A stretch of 64,000 nucleotides of DNA from Candidatus Gillettellia adelgis (GTDB taxonomy: Bacteria; Pseudomonadota; Gammaproteobacteria; Enterobacterales; Enterobacteriaceae), in NCBI GenBank assembly GCA_020541285.1, contig CP047043.1:62001-126000 (forward strand). The letters are read 5' to 3'. The position numbers were made by a program, and so were the translations under genes. Shown in pieces: positions 1-11,287 of this stretch (the stretch's first letter is position 1; the number at the start of each line of letters is the position of its first letter). The notes beneath the pieces were generated by a model that was not told the origin of the DNA, searched no databases, and worked only from the letters and a program-made list of their open reading frames with translations.

Positions 1-3000
1 ATAGCATAATAAGACTAATATATTAAGCAAGATTGATACTTCATAAGCAATAACTAAAAATAAATTTCGCTTGTTTTTTTAATTAATAGTCTACATATCT
101 GCAATGCTTTTAAAGTATAATGCGTCTTTGTTTAGTGAAGACAACTTGTTCTACGTTACTTTATCTTTGTCTAAAGATAAACACTATAGATTGTATATCG
201 GATAACATTTTAAAATCTCATGGTGTATTTATAGTGTATTTTGTTGTACTGCTATCTCTATACTACATATAGAGGTGTGTGTGTTTTAGGGAAGCGTGTT
301 TTAAGGACATATATCATATAGAATAACTTTCCAGTTATTTGCGGTACTATATTTTGGAGTATATAAATTTCATAGGATACATTAAATGATTGAGAGTGAG
401 TGCTCCGTGTATCACAGACTCAATAGGTTAATAAATTAAATTGTATTGTGCAGTATACTTTATGTGTTATATTTGGTACTACTGCTTGATTTCTTATCAA
501 TGTGCATTAAATTATTTTGAATTTATGAACGAATATTGTTTTATTCAACTCATTTTTAGTTAATACTACTCAAATAGTATAGTTGGTAACCTTGAGAATT
601 TAGATGTTGCAGTAATTCTCTTGGTATACTGATCACGATGATGTCTATTTTTAGTGCTGTGACGCTAGTCAGCTCAGTTTGTATTGCTGAATTTTTTCAA
701 ATATATTTTGTGATTTGAATCAGTTATACACCGATTGGCACATAGATGTAGAATAACTACTGCCTGATTCTGCCTAAGGTGCCATAGTAATTTTTCTTTT
801 GCTATGAACATAGGAAAATATAGTTCAGTAAGGTTAAGATTATTGCGTCTTATCAGTATAAGATGTCACTCCAAGAATGATTTTACGTGCATTGTAACAT
901 TTATAAAGACGCAAAAGTTAAAACTTTGTGTACTAATTTCTCCAGTGTAATACTAATGCTTTAATGAAGCATAAAGGTTGTATAAATCTATCAAGATATC
1001 TTCGTACATCACCGGAAACTTATTTGGAAGGTAACGCTATTTTCAATAGCGTGTTTATATGTTATATAACACAGTATACTGCCATAAATCAATATGTTTT
1101 TGTTTCGCATACTGTATAACAGGATCGCAGGAAACGGGGCGTGTATCATGAAAAGAGAAAAATCAAGCCAGAAAATCAGGTAATTCAGCTCTACTGAGCG
1201 AGTGATTGTATTTGGTGTGACTATCATTCCATACCAAATTTTGTGTACATGATACATTCGCCGTGAACATCGATAACAATCAGGAAGAATAATATAAATA
1301 AATTTTAGCATGTAAAATGTGGTAAGAGTCATTTTCAATCATAGCTTATTCACTGTAACTCGACACCCTGTTATGGCATAAATACATGCCATAACTTGCA
1401 CACACTATTGTTTATTAATAACATGTCTTTTCTGCCTTTTCTTTCGCAATTAAGATTGATGTTATAAAATAAGGAGTACATCGGTAATAAAAGAGAATAC
1501 AGTCAATATTGACGTCGATAATCATGTTCTTCACAGAGAACACTCTGGCTTAGTTATTTTAGCCTAAGCAAGCAGTTATTATGTAATCGAGATATTATTT
1601 AGCAGGATAAAGTATATTACCAGTAGATAATAAAAATAAACTTCTGCGTACTTTTGCTAGATGACATATAGGTTAGTGCATTTTGTATTTTTACTGAAAG
1701 TATTAGGTTAAGTGTGTATTTTAAAATATCGGTTTTCTCGAAACATTTATCCTTATAATTCTTCTCTTATAAGATCGTAAATCACAAAGTATTACCCTCA
1801 TATAATGCTAATTTGTTATTTAGTTTTAGAGAGAATAGCTGTATTGCATGTTGCATGTTAGACACAACTGATAGTTATTGTATTGAAAATTAAAAGCAAC
1901 TTATTTAATTAAGTGAGAATAAATTAGTTATCGCTATTTTAACGGGCTATAATAGCCAGTGTTTCTTCTGGGCACATAGACTGTCAATAATGAAATTAGC
2001 TTCATAACAAATTAATTCATAAAATTAATATGCATCTTTGATTACAAAGATCGCACTGGTAGCGTGTATATTTCGTAGAAATAATGTAGTTTCAGTAGGT
2101 GGATAGGTCCTGCATTATAGTAACTATATTATCATAGTTGTATGTCGTATTATTTTCGAGTATGTAGTGTATTTGTGCGACGTTTATGATTTTGAGAGAT
2201 AGCTTGATGCGTATGACGAACTTATAAAGATAAGTATTCTTAAGTGTGTAGTAAAGTATGGGGTTACTTTGATCGTCTGTGATCTTTAAAGTTTTTGTGG
2301 GATGTAGCAGAGTACTGTACTTTATGAAGTATTCTTCATAATCTCACCTTTAATGCCGTAGTATAATAGAATTAGCAATTGCAACTGCATACGAGTAATA
2401 GTGTAAGTTATAGGAAGGTGAACATACCGCTGTAAATCAGAGAATCACTAGACGCAAGAGTATATTCATTAGATTTGTCCTAAACATAAGTAAAATCATA
2501 CATATACTAAATATTAGTAACGTATCTTCGTAAGCGACTGGAAACCCATGATATTTAAGTCCTATCGGACTGTACTATTGATGTGTGATACAAGCTTATA
2601 TATCATCTAATATCTCTTAGAATACAAGGAGACTCAGGTTGCATCCCTTGCCTATTTGGGTTAGTTGAGAAACAATAGAATGTAGTTTATTGATCATTTG
2701 GCATAGTATCGATGAGATTTATGGCGCAATATAGAGGTAGCAGTTACTAACTATTAAGACGTAAAAGCTAAGGTTTTTTAAAAACTCGAATACTTATTGA
2801 TCAATTATTCAGACAAATACTTTTCTGATAAAGAATTGCTTGAACGTCCTTAGCTAGGCTAAGTATTTATTTTAAAATCATAAAGAACATAAGATATAGT
2901 GATTAATAGAATATGCGTAGATAATACTGTCAATCTCATTAGAAAAATTTTAATCAGTATTAAATATCTGTAATGCGTGAGTGTGCAGGCTATTCACCAA

Positions 3001-4202
3001 AAACTCGAGTTATTTCTATACCTCGGTAATCACCATTAATAAGCTTGAATAAAACAACTGACTGTAAAGATTAATTTTTAAGCGTCTGACTTTTATTCTT
3101 CTACATTAAAATTAATAATGATTTCAATATACTCTTTGTAAGACTGTGAAGTATTAGATTTATTAATGCATTCGACATCTTATATTCTTATGAATATACT
3201 AGCTAAGTGCTGATAATTATATGTTTTATTATATTTTACTTAGTCGTATCTACTTTGGTGATGCATGAAGCAGGACTGTACAACAGTAGGCGAATAAGTA
3301 AACAGTCAGCCTTTATGTGTTATCTATTATAGAGTTCTTACTATATGTGAATATCATTAAAGCAGTATAGTGTCTGTGATTATTTGTAAATTTTTTGAAA
3401 AATATAAAAACTTTAACTGTAAAACGATATAAACGCCTTAACAATTCAAGATAACTCAAGATAATTACGAAAAAATACAGTCCTTAAAATTATTAAGATT
3501 TTTGCAGTTTATCCAAATTCGAATGCTTCTCTGCTATAATAAAAAGAATCGAGGAAGAAGTATAATGTACTATGAATAAAAATCAAAGTCTGATTATCAG
3601 ACATCATATACTGCTAATATTGTGTGTTCAGTTGTGATGTTGCGCTTAACTGCCATTTAGTTTTATGATAGCTAAGTTGCTATGCAGGCCTGATCTATTG
3701 GCTAGATATTCAAGAGTATCTTTTATACCGTTTATGAAATAGTAAATATATAATCACTTTATAAGTGTCTTTTTGTCAATCCAACTGTAAAAGTTTAGTA
3801 ATCTCTCTGACGAAGTAACATATACAACACTGCAGTTTCTATGGAATAACGTTAGTTGGTATTTTTAACATATTGAACATAATATATTATTAATTAACTA
3901 TTCTAACTCATTACTCAGCATACATAATCTTGATTTTTAGATTAAGCATAAAAAATTCGTAAAACTTTACAAATCTGAGTTCACTATTATATACGTTCTT
4001 CGCGTTTAGGTAATTTTTTATAGTAATTGACAATATTTGAACGTATTAATAATACTACCCAAAATAACGAATTAGCACTGAAGGTGCCTCATTCACTAAA
4101 CATTATACACTACATGAATCGGTATTTAGGTAATTAGTGATAATGCTATTATATACGTAAAATTCTGGAAGATTCTTCATTTTATTAAATTATGTCTGAG
4201 TG
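1..4202. other. long AT-rich stretch without a recognisable gene
   Basis: About 4.2 kb of AT-rich DNA. Open frames here are short (up to 109 codons, at 1009-1338 minus), of ordinary AT-rich composition, and show no domain I recognise. By ancestral order the minus strand below recR should hold htpG, but I could not find a convincing HtpG motif. I see no tRNA, rRNA, insertion sequence or direct repeat array. Confidence 0.6.
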
Positions 4203-4809
4203 AGATGATCAGTATAGTCTAGATGGTCTAGGTATTTAGTAATGAGCACGTTATTACATATTTGTAAGACTGCTTTATTGACTGGACTTAAATTGAGAAA
4301 TACTTTAATGCCAAATATAGCCTTGATGAGTTGCATTAACAGTATTTATTGTTCTGAGAGAGCTATCTAATTTGTTATTAGATAGCACATATGTCTGTTG
4401 ATTATTAGCGAACATGTTTAAAGCCGTTGTTATGAGGTCATCTGAACCATAACTCACTAACACACTAAATGTTAATATTATATAGCTGCATTCATGATTT
4501 TCAATCACTCCCTAGGTTTTTTCTGAATACACTATTGTATGCAAGTAGTATAAGCTTGACTTTTTTCGCGTTGATACAAGCTATATTATAGTGATGTAAT
4601 TAAAGTTACCTGTGAAACACTCAAGCATTATCAATGCGCTCGATCATACAGTTAACAATAACTATCGTTAATACCGGAATTGATCGCATGCAGTTATTGT
4701 AATCGTGTGACAATATATAGTATTGTCTGCTTACCTAAAATTTTAGGAAAAAATTTTGAAGAATAACGTAGTAAAATTACTAATTACTTAAGAAATAGAT
4801 TAATTTGCA
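4203..4809 (-). pseudogene. recR: recR fossil (recombination mediator)
   Basis: RecR works with RecF and RecO to load RecA at gaps. It normally follows ybaB directly, and this stretch lies directly downstream of ybaB on the same strand and is about the right length for a roughly 200-residue protein. An open piece at 4305-4508 contains GSDDLITTALN and then T-x-V, resembling the GPDDIG...ITEV part of RecR. Its GSDD falls at about 4446, where E. coli gene length predicts it. Near the end a frame reads LDHLDYTDHL, resembling LEMVDGTTL at the RecR C-terminus. The N-terminal half, with the zinc finger, is not recognisable, and frames shift with stops between pieces. The call rests on position plus two short matches, so it is probable rather than certain. 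Confidence 0.55.
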
Positions 4810-5139
4810 TTAGAATGGCATCTTAAAGTTAGGTGAAAGTTGTATGCTACTGGATACAGATGCCATCTTTTCTTTTTGTGTTTCTTCAATACGGTGTGCA
4901 GCATCATTAAATGCTGCGGCAATAAGGTCTTCCAGCATTTCTTTGTCATCTTCTAACAAGCTTGTATCAATTTTTACACGGTGACAGTTATGAGCACCAT
5001 TAAGCGTTACTTTTACGAGACCTGCACCAGATTCGCCTGTGACTTCTAATCTAGCGACTTCTTCTTGTATTTGTTGCATTTTTTCTTGCATTTGTTGAGC
5101 TTGTTTCATGAGGTTACCTAAACCACTTTTACTAAACAT
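4810..5139 (-). CDS. ybaB: YbaB/EbfC family nucleoid-associated protein
   Basis: Small DNA-binding protein of the YbaB/EbfC family, a nucleoid-associated homodimer. It has 109 residues, the same length as E. coli YbaB. It opens with the typical [20 protein letters not shown] amphipathic coiled segment and has the central [17 protein letters not shown] strand region. It lies downstream of dnaX on the same strand. The start is 47 bases from the fossil stop of the old tau reading frame, similar to E. coli spacing, so the pair was one operon. The last residues (SPNFKMPF) match the usual ending, so the gene is full length. It is probably transcribed with dnaX, with the 700-base tau fossil now lying between them as an untranslated spacer. 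Confidence 0.95.
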   Translation of the reverse strand: MFSKSGLGNLMKQAQQMQEKMQQIQEEVARLEVTGESGAGLVKVTLNGAHNCHRVKIDTSLLEDDKEMLEDLIAAAFNDAAHRIEETQKEKMASVSSSIQLSPNFKMPF

Positions 5140-5186
5140 AGTTATATCTCGTTAATTATGCTACAGATAGCACGTAGCATTTACGT

Positions 5187-5881
5187 TTAAATAAGGCGAA
5201 AACTTTCTTCACCTGGTTCTACTGCAAAAAAATAATGTATATATGGATGTCAGTATCGGCAATGAAAGGCTCCTTTTCTTAGGTTATTTCTTTATGCATG
5301 GCTTGTGTTGTTCCATAGGAGTTTTTTTGATAGATTATCATCATTACTACGGTTAGTATAACTCGGTGGTTATAAAGATCACTGAAGGCGTCAGTTAAAA
5401 TGTTGTAGAAAAAACAGAATTTAGGTGACGTTACATAGATCGTAGATGAAGACAAATATTGTCTATCTCATTTGTTGTTACAGGAATTCATCGCTCAATT
5501 CTTACCAAGATTAATAACTTTTTTTGTAGCAGCCGCTGTATCTCAGGAACGATGCGTTAAGGACTCTTACTATGAGTTTAAAAGATCGTGCTGGAAGTTT
5601 GCTTGTGCTCCGCGCTACGTTTAAGTACATTTGAGTCATGATTACTACCCACGGCTATTTCTCTAGCGGTAAACCACGAATCAGCTTCTCACTTAGTCAG
5701 TGCATTCGGCAAGTTTTTTGTTTGACGCTGCTGCTTGTTTAGTAGCAAAACGTATCTGCTTTAGCACTGCATTGATTCGGTTAGATGTTTTTAGAAATTT
5801 CATTTCATTTTTTTATAGATACCTCTTTTGCTCGTAGCTGACTATGTGCTTTTAATAACTGCATAGTTGAGTTTAGTCAAT
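5187..5881 (-). pseudogene. dnaX: fossil of the DnaX tau C-terminal domain
   Basis: Directly after the dnaX stop the minus strand still carries the remains of tau domains IV-V, which bind DnaB helicase and the polymerase core. In shifting frames one reads LLKAHSQLRAKEVSIKK (the region around the E. coli frameshift site), then EADSWFTA and LKRSAEHKQT, then DTAAATKKVINLGKN, and finally FFAVEPGEESFRLI followed by TAA at 5187. The last piece resembles the native FFDAELDEESIRPI ending. From the dnaX start to this fossil stop is about 635 codons, against 643 in E. coli. An A7 run (5808-5814, minus strand) lies where the E. coli slippery heptamer would be, but downstream of the new stop. Several stops and frameshifts make translation as tau impossible. 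Confidence 0.85.
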
Positions 5882-7090
5882 TTAATTGGTGTTGATTATC
5901 GGTGTAGTAATATGGTGTAATGGTGACTGTATACTTTGAGATTGTGGTGTCTGTACTGGTTTTTTAACCTGTTGAGGTGTTCTATTTGATGTGATAATTG
6001 GTGCTTTTGGATGAAAAGCTAATGCACGTAGTAGAGTCATCTCAACTCCCATACGACGGTCGGGAGCATAGACTAGTTCTTTACGACCCACTAATAGTGT
6101 CTGATAATATAGTTGTACCTCCTCAGGCGGTAAGATGTCAGCTAGCTCATGCAAGCGTTGTTCGAGATTGGTGTCTTGGTTATTCGGCATAGTAGGTAGA
6201 AATTGTATCATTGCAATACGGTGTAATAGCACCATTATTTCTACTAATAGGGATTCCCAATCCATGCCACGTGTAGCGAAATCTGAAATTTGCACCATTA
6301 CTTTTTCACCATCCGCATTGACCATGGCTTTAAGAATCGCTAAAGGCTGTTCAGCGTCTAACGTACCAAGCATTTGACTGACGGTTGTAAAAGTCACTTG
6401 TTCCTTCCCCATAATAATTGCCTGGTCAGTTAAACTAAGTGCATCACGCATACTTCCATCAGCTGCGCTTGCTAATAATTTTAATGCATAAATATCAGCG
6501 GTTATCTTTTCTGCCTTCAGTATTTTTTGTAGCTGTTTTTGGATCTGTTGAGTACTTAGCGCCTTAAGATGCAACTGTAAGCATCGGGAAAGAATAGTAA
6601 CTGGTAACTTCTGTGGATCAGTAGTGGCTAGCAGGAATTTAACGTGTGCAGGTGGTTCTTCTAGAATTTTTAGCAACGCATTAAAACTATGGCGTGAAAG
6701 CATGTGAACTTCATCAATGAGATAAATCTTAAATCGGCCACGGGCTGGCATATACTGGGCATTGTCTAACAGATCGCGTGTATCCTCTACTTTAGTTCTT
6801 GATGCAGCGTCGACCTCAATCAGGTCGATAAAGCGCCCTTGTTTAATTTCTTGGCAGCTATCGCATTGATCGCATGGCGTAGCAGTGATTTTTGTTGCAC
6901 AATTAAGCCCTTTCGCTAGTAGACGAGCAATGGTAGTTTTTCCTACGCCACGAGTTCCTGAAAACAAATAAGCATGGTGTATTCGCCTTAAAAAAAGACT
7001 ATTAGTAAGTGCGGTTAAGATATACTCTTGTCCAACAACATCTGTAAACTTTTGAGGACGCCATTTACGAGCGAGAACCTGATAATTCAT
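5882..7090 (-). CDS. dnaX: DNA polymerase III clamp-loader subunit, gamma-like short form
   Basis: ATPase of the clamp loader that opens and loads the beta clamp. Domains I-III are present. Visible are Walker A GTRGVGKT (residues 45-52), zinc-binding Cys at 64, 73, 76 and 79, Walker B DEVH (126-129) and the sensor SRC motif (168-170). The product has 402 residues, against 643 for E. coli tau and 431 for gamma. It stops about 25 codons before the point where E. coli ribosomes shift frame, so only a gamma-like protein can be made. The start ATG at 7090 gives the canonical MNYQVLARKWRP. Short DnaX proteins are known from other reduced endosymbionts. Here the lost tail is still visible next to the gene. 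The upstream neighbour apt is not recognisable. Confidence 0.97.
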   Translation of the reverse strand: MNYQVLARKWRPQKFTDVVGQEYILTALTNSLFLRRIHHAYLFSGTRGVGKTTIARLLAKGLNCATKITATPCDQCDSCQEIKQGRFIDLIEVDAASRTKVEDTRDLLDNAQYMPARGRFKIYLIDEVHMLSRHSFNALLKILEEPPAHVKFLLATTDPQKLPVTILSRCLQLHLKALSTQQIQKQLQKILKAEKITADIYALKLLASAADGSMRDALSLTDQAIIMGKEQVTFTTVSQMLGTLDAEQPLAILKAMVNADGEKVMVQISDFATRGMDWESLLVEIMVLLHRIAMIQFLPTMPNNQDTNLEQRLHELADILPPEEVQLYYQTLLVGRKELVYAPDRRMGVEMTLLRALAFHPKAPIITSNRTPQQVKKPVQTPQSQSIQSPLHHITTPIINTN

Positions 7091-10000
7091 AAATACTAGA
7101 TAAGTTAAGTTACTTTAAACAATGCTACCACAGATTTATAGAAATCCATGAGATTGTTTACTCACAAGTAGTATAGATGAGTAAGCAGATATTTTATTTG
7201 AGTCGTAACATGTGCTATTAATGTATACAGGATATACTTATTACGCAGATTCTCTAGAGTAATAATAAAACCGTATGTTTAATTCTTCATTATTCCGGTA
7301 GAAAATCTTGAATGTATTAAGATAATTCTATGATTTTAACATATTACTAATTATCAGTATTATAATACTTAAAAAACAAAATAAATACCAAGTGTATTTG
7401 ATTGGTACTAGACTATAAGTTTTAGTTTGATTGAAAGTATTATAGTACTATGCTTGTTTGTATAACTCAAACAATTAATAATTAATTAAAGAACATATTC
7501 ATACTACAGAGTAACCTATAAACTTTGGCGTCTATCGTTTTAGTGACATGCGTTTTATGAAAATTCTTAGTTCATAGTTTAACAAGAAAATTATAATTCA
7601 CAAATTTGAGTGGACCCTTGAAATAATAACATCAGATATGTTAATGAGGTTTATGCATAATATATTTTATATGATACTGAATCAGTAGATATTCTGTATA
7701 ATTTTAATGATAGGTATTATATAAATGTGACGATACTTCTTATTATTTAAGACGTTTAATTTTTATCATTAAACTCTATTACATAATGACAACGTTATGT
7801 TTGTTTTAGGTATAATATAGTCTGTAATGCTTGGATCGTAAAAGCTATGATAATTAGGATTTACATTGTATAAGATTGATTGTGTTAGATTTTTTTTTAG
7901 TTTTAAGAGATAGAATTTTGATAAGATTCTTGGGTTTGGTTTTTTTATAAGATTATTATACAGTGTTATATTAGTGAGTGAGGTAAGGAATAGCAAGGTC
8001 TTTCCTATATTTATAGGATGATAAAATAATTATACGATAGTGATCATAAATCTTTTACATTTTTTAAGTTATCACAATGAAGCTAATTAAGAAGAATAAT
8101 AGTGATTCTTAAGATTTTAAAAAATATTAAAATAAACAGCGAAGAATAACTCATACCCTTTTAGTGATCGCATGTATTTAGAAAGAAATAGTAAACTTAT
8201 AACACAGAAGAAACCATTGTTGCATTTCTTCGAAGAAAGTTTTAACAGGAAATCACTTCTTTGCCAGAAGTTATTATATGTAATAAAACTATCGTGAAAA
8301 GATTTATAACAACTTCTCAAGACTTTGAGTGCATATATAACTTAATTGGATATAAGTGACTGTATTTATCACTTCCACTTCATTAGTCAAGGTAGTATAT
8401 TTTTCTTTGTATGTTATGTAAATTGTTTAAAGTATTTTACAGGTATAGCGTTTCGCCTATTTTCGCAGATTATATTTTTTGTGTAACGGTTGGTGGTATA
8501 AGCAGATTAGTCTGATATTGTGTCTCGACAAAAATAAAACAGGTGTATTATAGAGTCTATCAAACTTAAGAAAATAAAAGAGACCCTTGATTGTTATGAT
8601 TCAATATTTTTAGGGAACGGTATCAATTATTTTACTATATTATAATACGGTGTGAAGAATCACTGGAAATAATTAATAGGTTTTTTAAATGCACATTAAA
8701 CTTATCTGATGTTACGCTAGGTATATTACTCTGGCCATTAGATAGATTGTGTTGTCGTAAGTTGGAAAACATTAATATGTAATGCGTTGAGGTCAAAGTT
8801 ATTTATCTGACTTTAAGCGAGATAGTCAGGTTTGCTTAATGATTATATAACGTGTTGATCAGGGGAGGGTAACGTGGTTGTGGTTATTAGGATAACACAG
8901 CATGGTTGGTACACGTTTTTGGGTAAATTGTTTTTTGTCGCATCCAGCGTACCTCAGTGTACTTTTATTAGAGGAATACTTGACAGTACAGTAGTTAAGT
9001 ACCGAGGGTAGAAGTGACTAGTGCTTGAAACTTTTTACATTTTAGCGAGCTATTTTAGGATCATTATAGTTTCATCAAAGATCATTGCTATACAGCTATT
9101 GCATGATACTTTACGCATAAAGAAATTCGGTATGCATGTATTTTGAATGTTTAACATTTATCGCTTCATCGTCTTTTTAGTAATCTGTGATGCAATGCCC
9201 TGGTTTTGCAACCACTAACAACCCTCACCTTTTGTTTGTAGAGCAAAATGGTTGTATAGCAACAACTGCATTGTAGTAATACCAACTCTTAGCTAGCATA
9301 TCCATGCATGGTGGTGTACGACGGTAATCACTACACAGTTAGCACTTAATTTTAACAGTAGCTTATGTAACGTTTGTTCTCTTTTCCATATGGAAAACTC
9401 GACCTCTTTACGTTGTAAACTAGCATATAGATTATATACTTCACTTGCGGATCGCAAATTATGTCCGATAACATAGCTCGTGTTAGATTAAGTATGCTGG
9501 TAAAACGACTGAATTGAGTTAGTTTAAGTGTGTTTACCATATGAAATGTATTACTTTTATCGCGCTGTTATTTTGTTCTTCAAGCGAACTAGTTTGTTAT
9601 TACAACTATGAGTAGTCAGAGAATACTAGTAAACCAATATATTGGTGAATATAATTTATTTGATCTAAATTTTTAATTTTTTAATTATGAGCGTTTTAAC
9701 TAAATTAGTTTGATGTCTTTCTTATATCATCCAGTTTTCATTTAACATAGTAAATAGCTATTTTACATTCTATGCAAGCATTAGTTGATACTTAATGCTT
9801 GCATTATATAAAGATATACTATATCGCCATCGCAGGGTTAATATATCTCGTTGTTTTTAATCACTTGCAGCATTATTAATGTATCCGGTGCAACAGTAGT
9901 CAACTATGCACTACATATTATGATGATCAGATTAATGTACCTATAAGCTTTTATTTACTAAATGCAGAGTAATGATCTTAAATGATGTGCATATTTTTTC

Positions 10001-10235
10001 TGATAAAAGATTCTATAATAATAGGCAGCTTAATTCGATAGTATAAGAATACTAAAGATCCTTAACTGTTTTAATATAGCCACTATATTATACTAGCGAT
10101 ACTACATCTACTAAGAAGTGTATTAGATAAAATACAATAGTCTAATTTTAAAATTTTTAGTAGTACTTAGTTTCTTTTGACAATGTATTAAGCATACAGT
10201 CTTTAATAACGTGTTCGTTGTAATTACTATTAATC
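7091..10235. other. 3.1 kb gap between secF and dnaX with no recognised gene
   Basis: AT-rich DNA. In E. coli many genes separate secF from apt-dnaX, so this gap marks a large ancestral deletion. The part at about 9180-9540 is less AT-rich than the rest and has a 62-codon open frame on the minus strand (9352-9540), so it may hold a gene fossil, but I could not match it to any protein. No promoter or RNA gene is evident. Confidence 0.5.
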
Positions 10236-10251
10236 CAGACTTTTTAGTCTG
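10236..10251 (-). terminator. small stem-loop after secF
   Basis: Perfect 6-bp stem (CAGACT/AGTCTG) with a 4-base loop, about 80 bases beyond the secF stop. In the transcribed (minus) direction no U-run follows, so if it ends the sec transcript it is a weak or decayed terminator. Confidence 0.3.
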
Positions 10252-10329
10252 TTGGGAGCAGATCACTAAGTAACTTGTTATACATTATCTAGCTAAATAT
10301 CATTTTGTGTACGGTGGTGACAGCGCAAG

Positions 10330-11277
10330 TTAATTCGTATACTTTTTTTGTTTGTTTTGTAGTATGTATTCGCGCTTCATACCTAGTCTTAATGCTAGTG
10401 CTGAAGCAATATAGATAGAAGAAATAGTTCCTATAAATATACCGATCAGCATGACTAGAGAAAACCCGTGTAACATTGCACCACCAAATATATATAACAT
10501 CATCACAGTTAATAATATAGTGCTCGATGTTATAAATGTGCGCTGTAATGTTTGGGTTAAGGAAATATTTATGATTTCATAAGATGTACCATGACGGATT
10601 TTACGAAAATTCTCGCGAATGCGGTCAGAAACTACAATACTATCATTTAGTGAGTAACCAATAACTGACATGAGTGATGCAATAATAGTCAGGTCAACTT
10701 CGATATAGAATATTGATAGTATACCTAAAGTGATAATTACATCGTGCACTAATGCAATCACTGCTCCTAAAGCTAAATGCCATTCAAAGCGGCAGCCAAC
10801 ATAGATTAAAATGCAAATTAGCGCTAGTAATAACGCTAGAACGCCGTTCTGCGCTAAGTCACTACCTACGCTTGGACCTATGTGCTCAATACGTCTCACG
10901 ATAGCATGTTTATCTATAAAGTGATGAATGATATTCATTGCTTGAATATCTATCTCTTGACTTATGTTAGCGGCTACTGGAGGCATACGTATTATCACAT
11001 CATGACTGCTATCAAGATTTTGGATAATAAAATCTTGCAAACCAGATTGTTTTAACGTATGGCGCATCAGATCAAGATTGACCGATTTTTTTAGATTCAC
11101 TTCAATCACTGTTCCACCAGTAAAATCGATCCCCCAGTTAAATCCGCGAATCAATATAGTAGAGACTGATGTAATTATCAACAGTATTGCAATACTAAAA
11201 GCCAGGTAATCCCAATGCATAAAGTCATAGACTTGACGACCATAGTTAAGTTGTTCAACAGAATAATTTCGCGACAT
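10330..11277 (-). CDS. secF: protein translocase subunit SecF
   Basis: Inner-membrane partner of SecD and YajC that uses the proton gradient to help SecYEG-SecA pull proteins across the membrane. From the ATG at 11277 it has 315 residues and begins [20 protein letters not shown], matching E. coli SecF. An upstream in-frame ATG at 11352 lies inside secD and is rejected. A ribosome site (GAGGAA) sits just ahead of 11277. It shows an N-terminal membrane segment, the periplasmic region opening [16 protein letters not shown], and the conserved [20 protein letters not shown] of the C-terminal RND-like membrane block. Only 10 bases separate it from secD, so the two are probably translationally coupled. 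Confidence 0.96.
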   Translation of the reverse strand: MSRNYSVEQLNYGRQVYDFMHWDYLAFSIAILLIITSVSTILIRGFNWGIDFTGGTVIEVNLKKSVNLDLMRHTLKQSGLQDFIIQNLDSSHDVIIRMPPVAANISQEIDIQAMNIIHHFIDKHAIVRRIEHIGPSVGSDLAQNGVLALLLALICILIYVGCRFEWHLALGAVIALVHDVIITLGILSIFYIEVDLTIIASLMSVIGYSLNDSIVVSDRIRENFRKIRHGTSYEIINISLTQTLQRTFITSSTILLTVMMLYIFGGAMLHGFSLVMLIGIFIGTISSIYIASALALRLGMKREYILQNKQKKYTN

Positions 11278-11287
11278 AACGTATTCC

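Noticed and set aside
1009-1338. 109-codon open frame on the minus strand
   Set aside because: Hydrophobic, AT-driven composition, no ribosome site or known motif, and it stands alone in a gene desert; fits chance expectation for this much noncoding DNA.
2200-4080. htpG fossil expected below recR
   Set aside because: Only one loose match (GLHSNLAI against GFYSAFIV) near the expected place; no ATP-site motif could be read.
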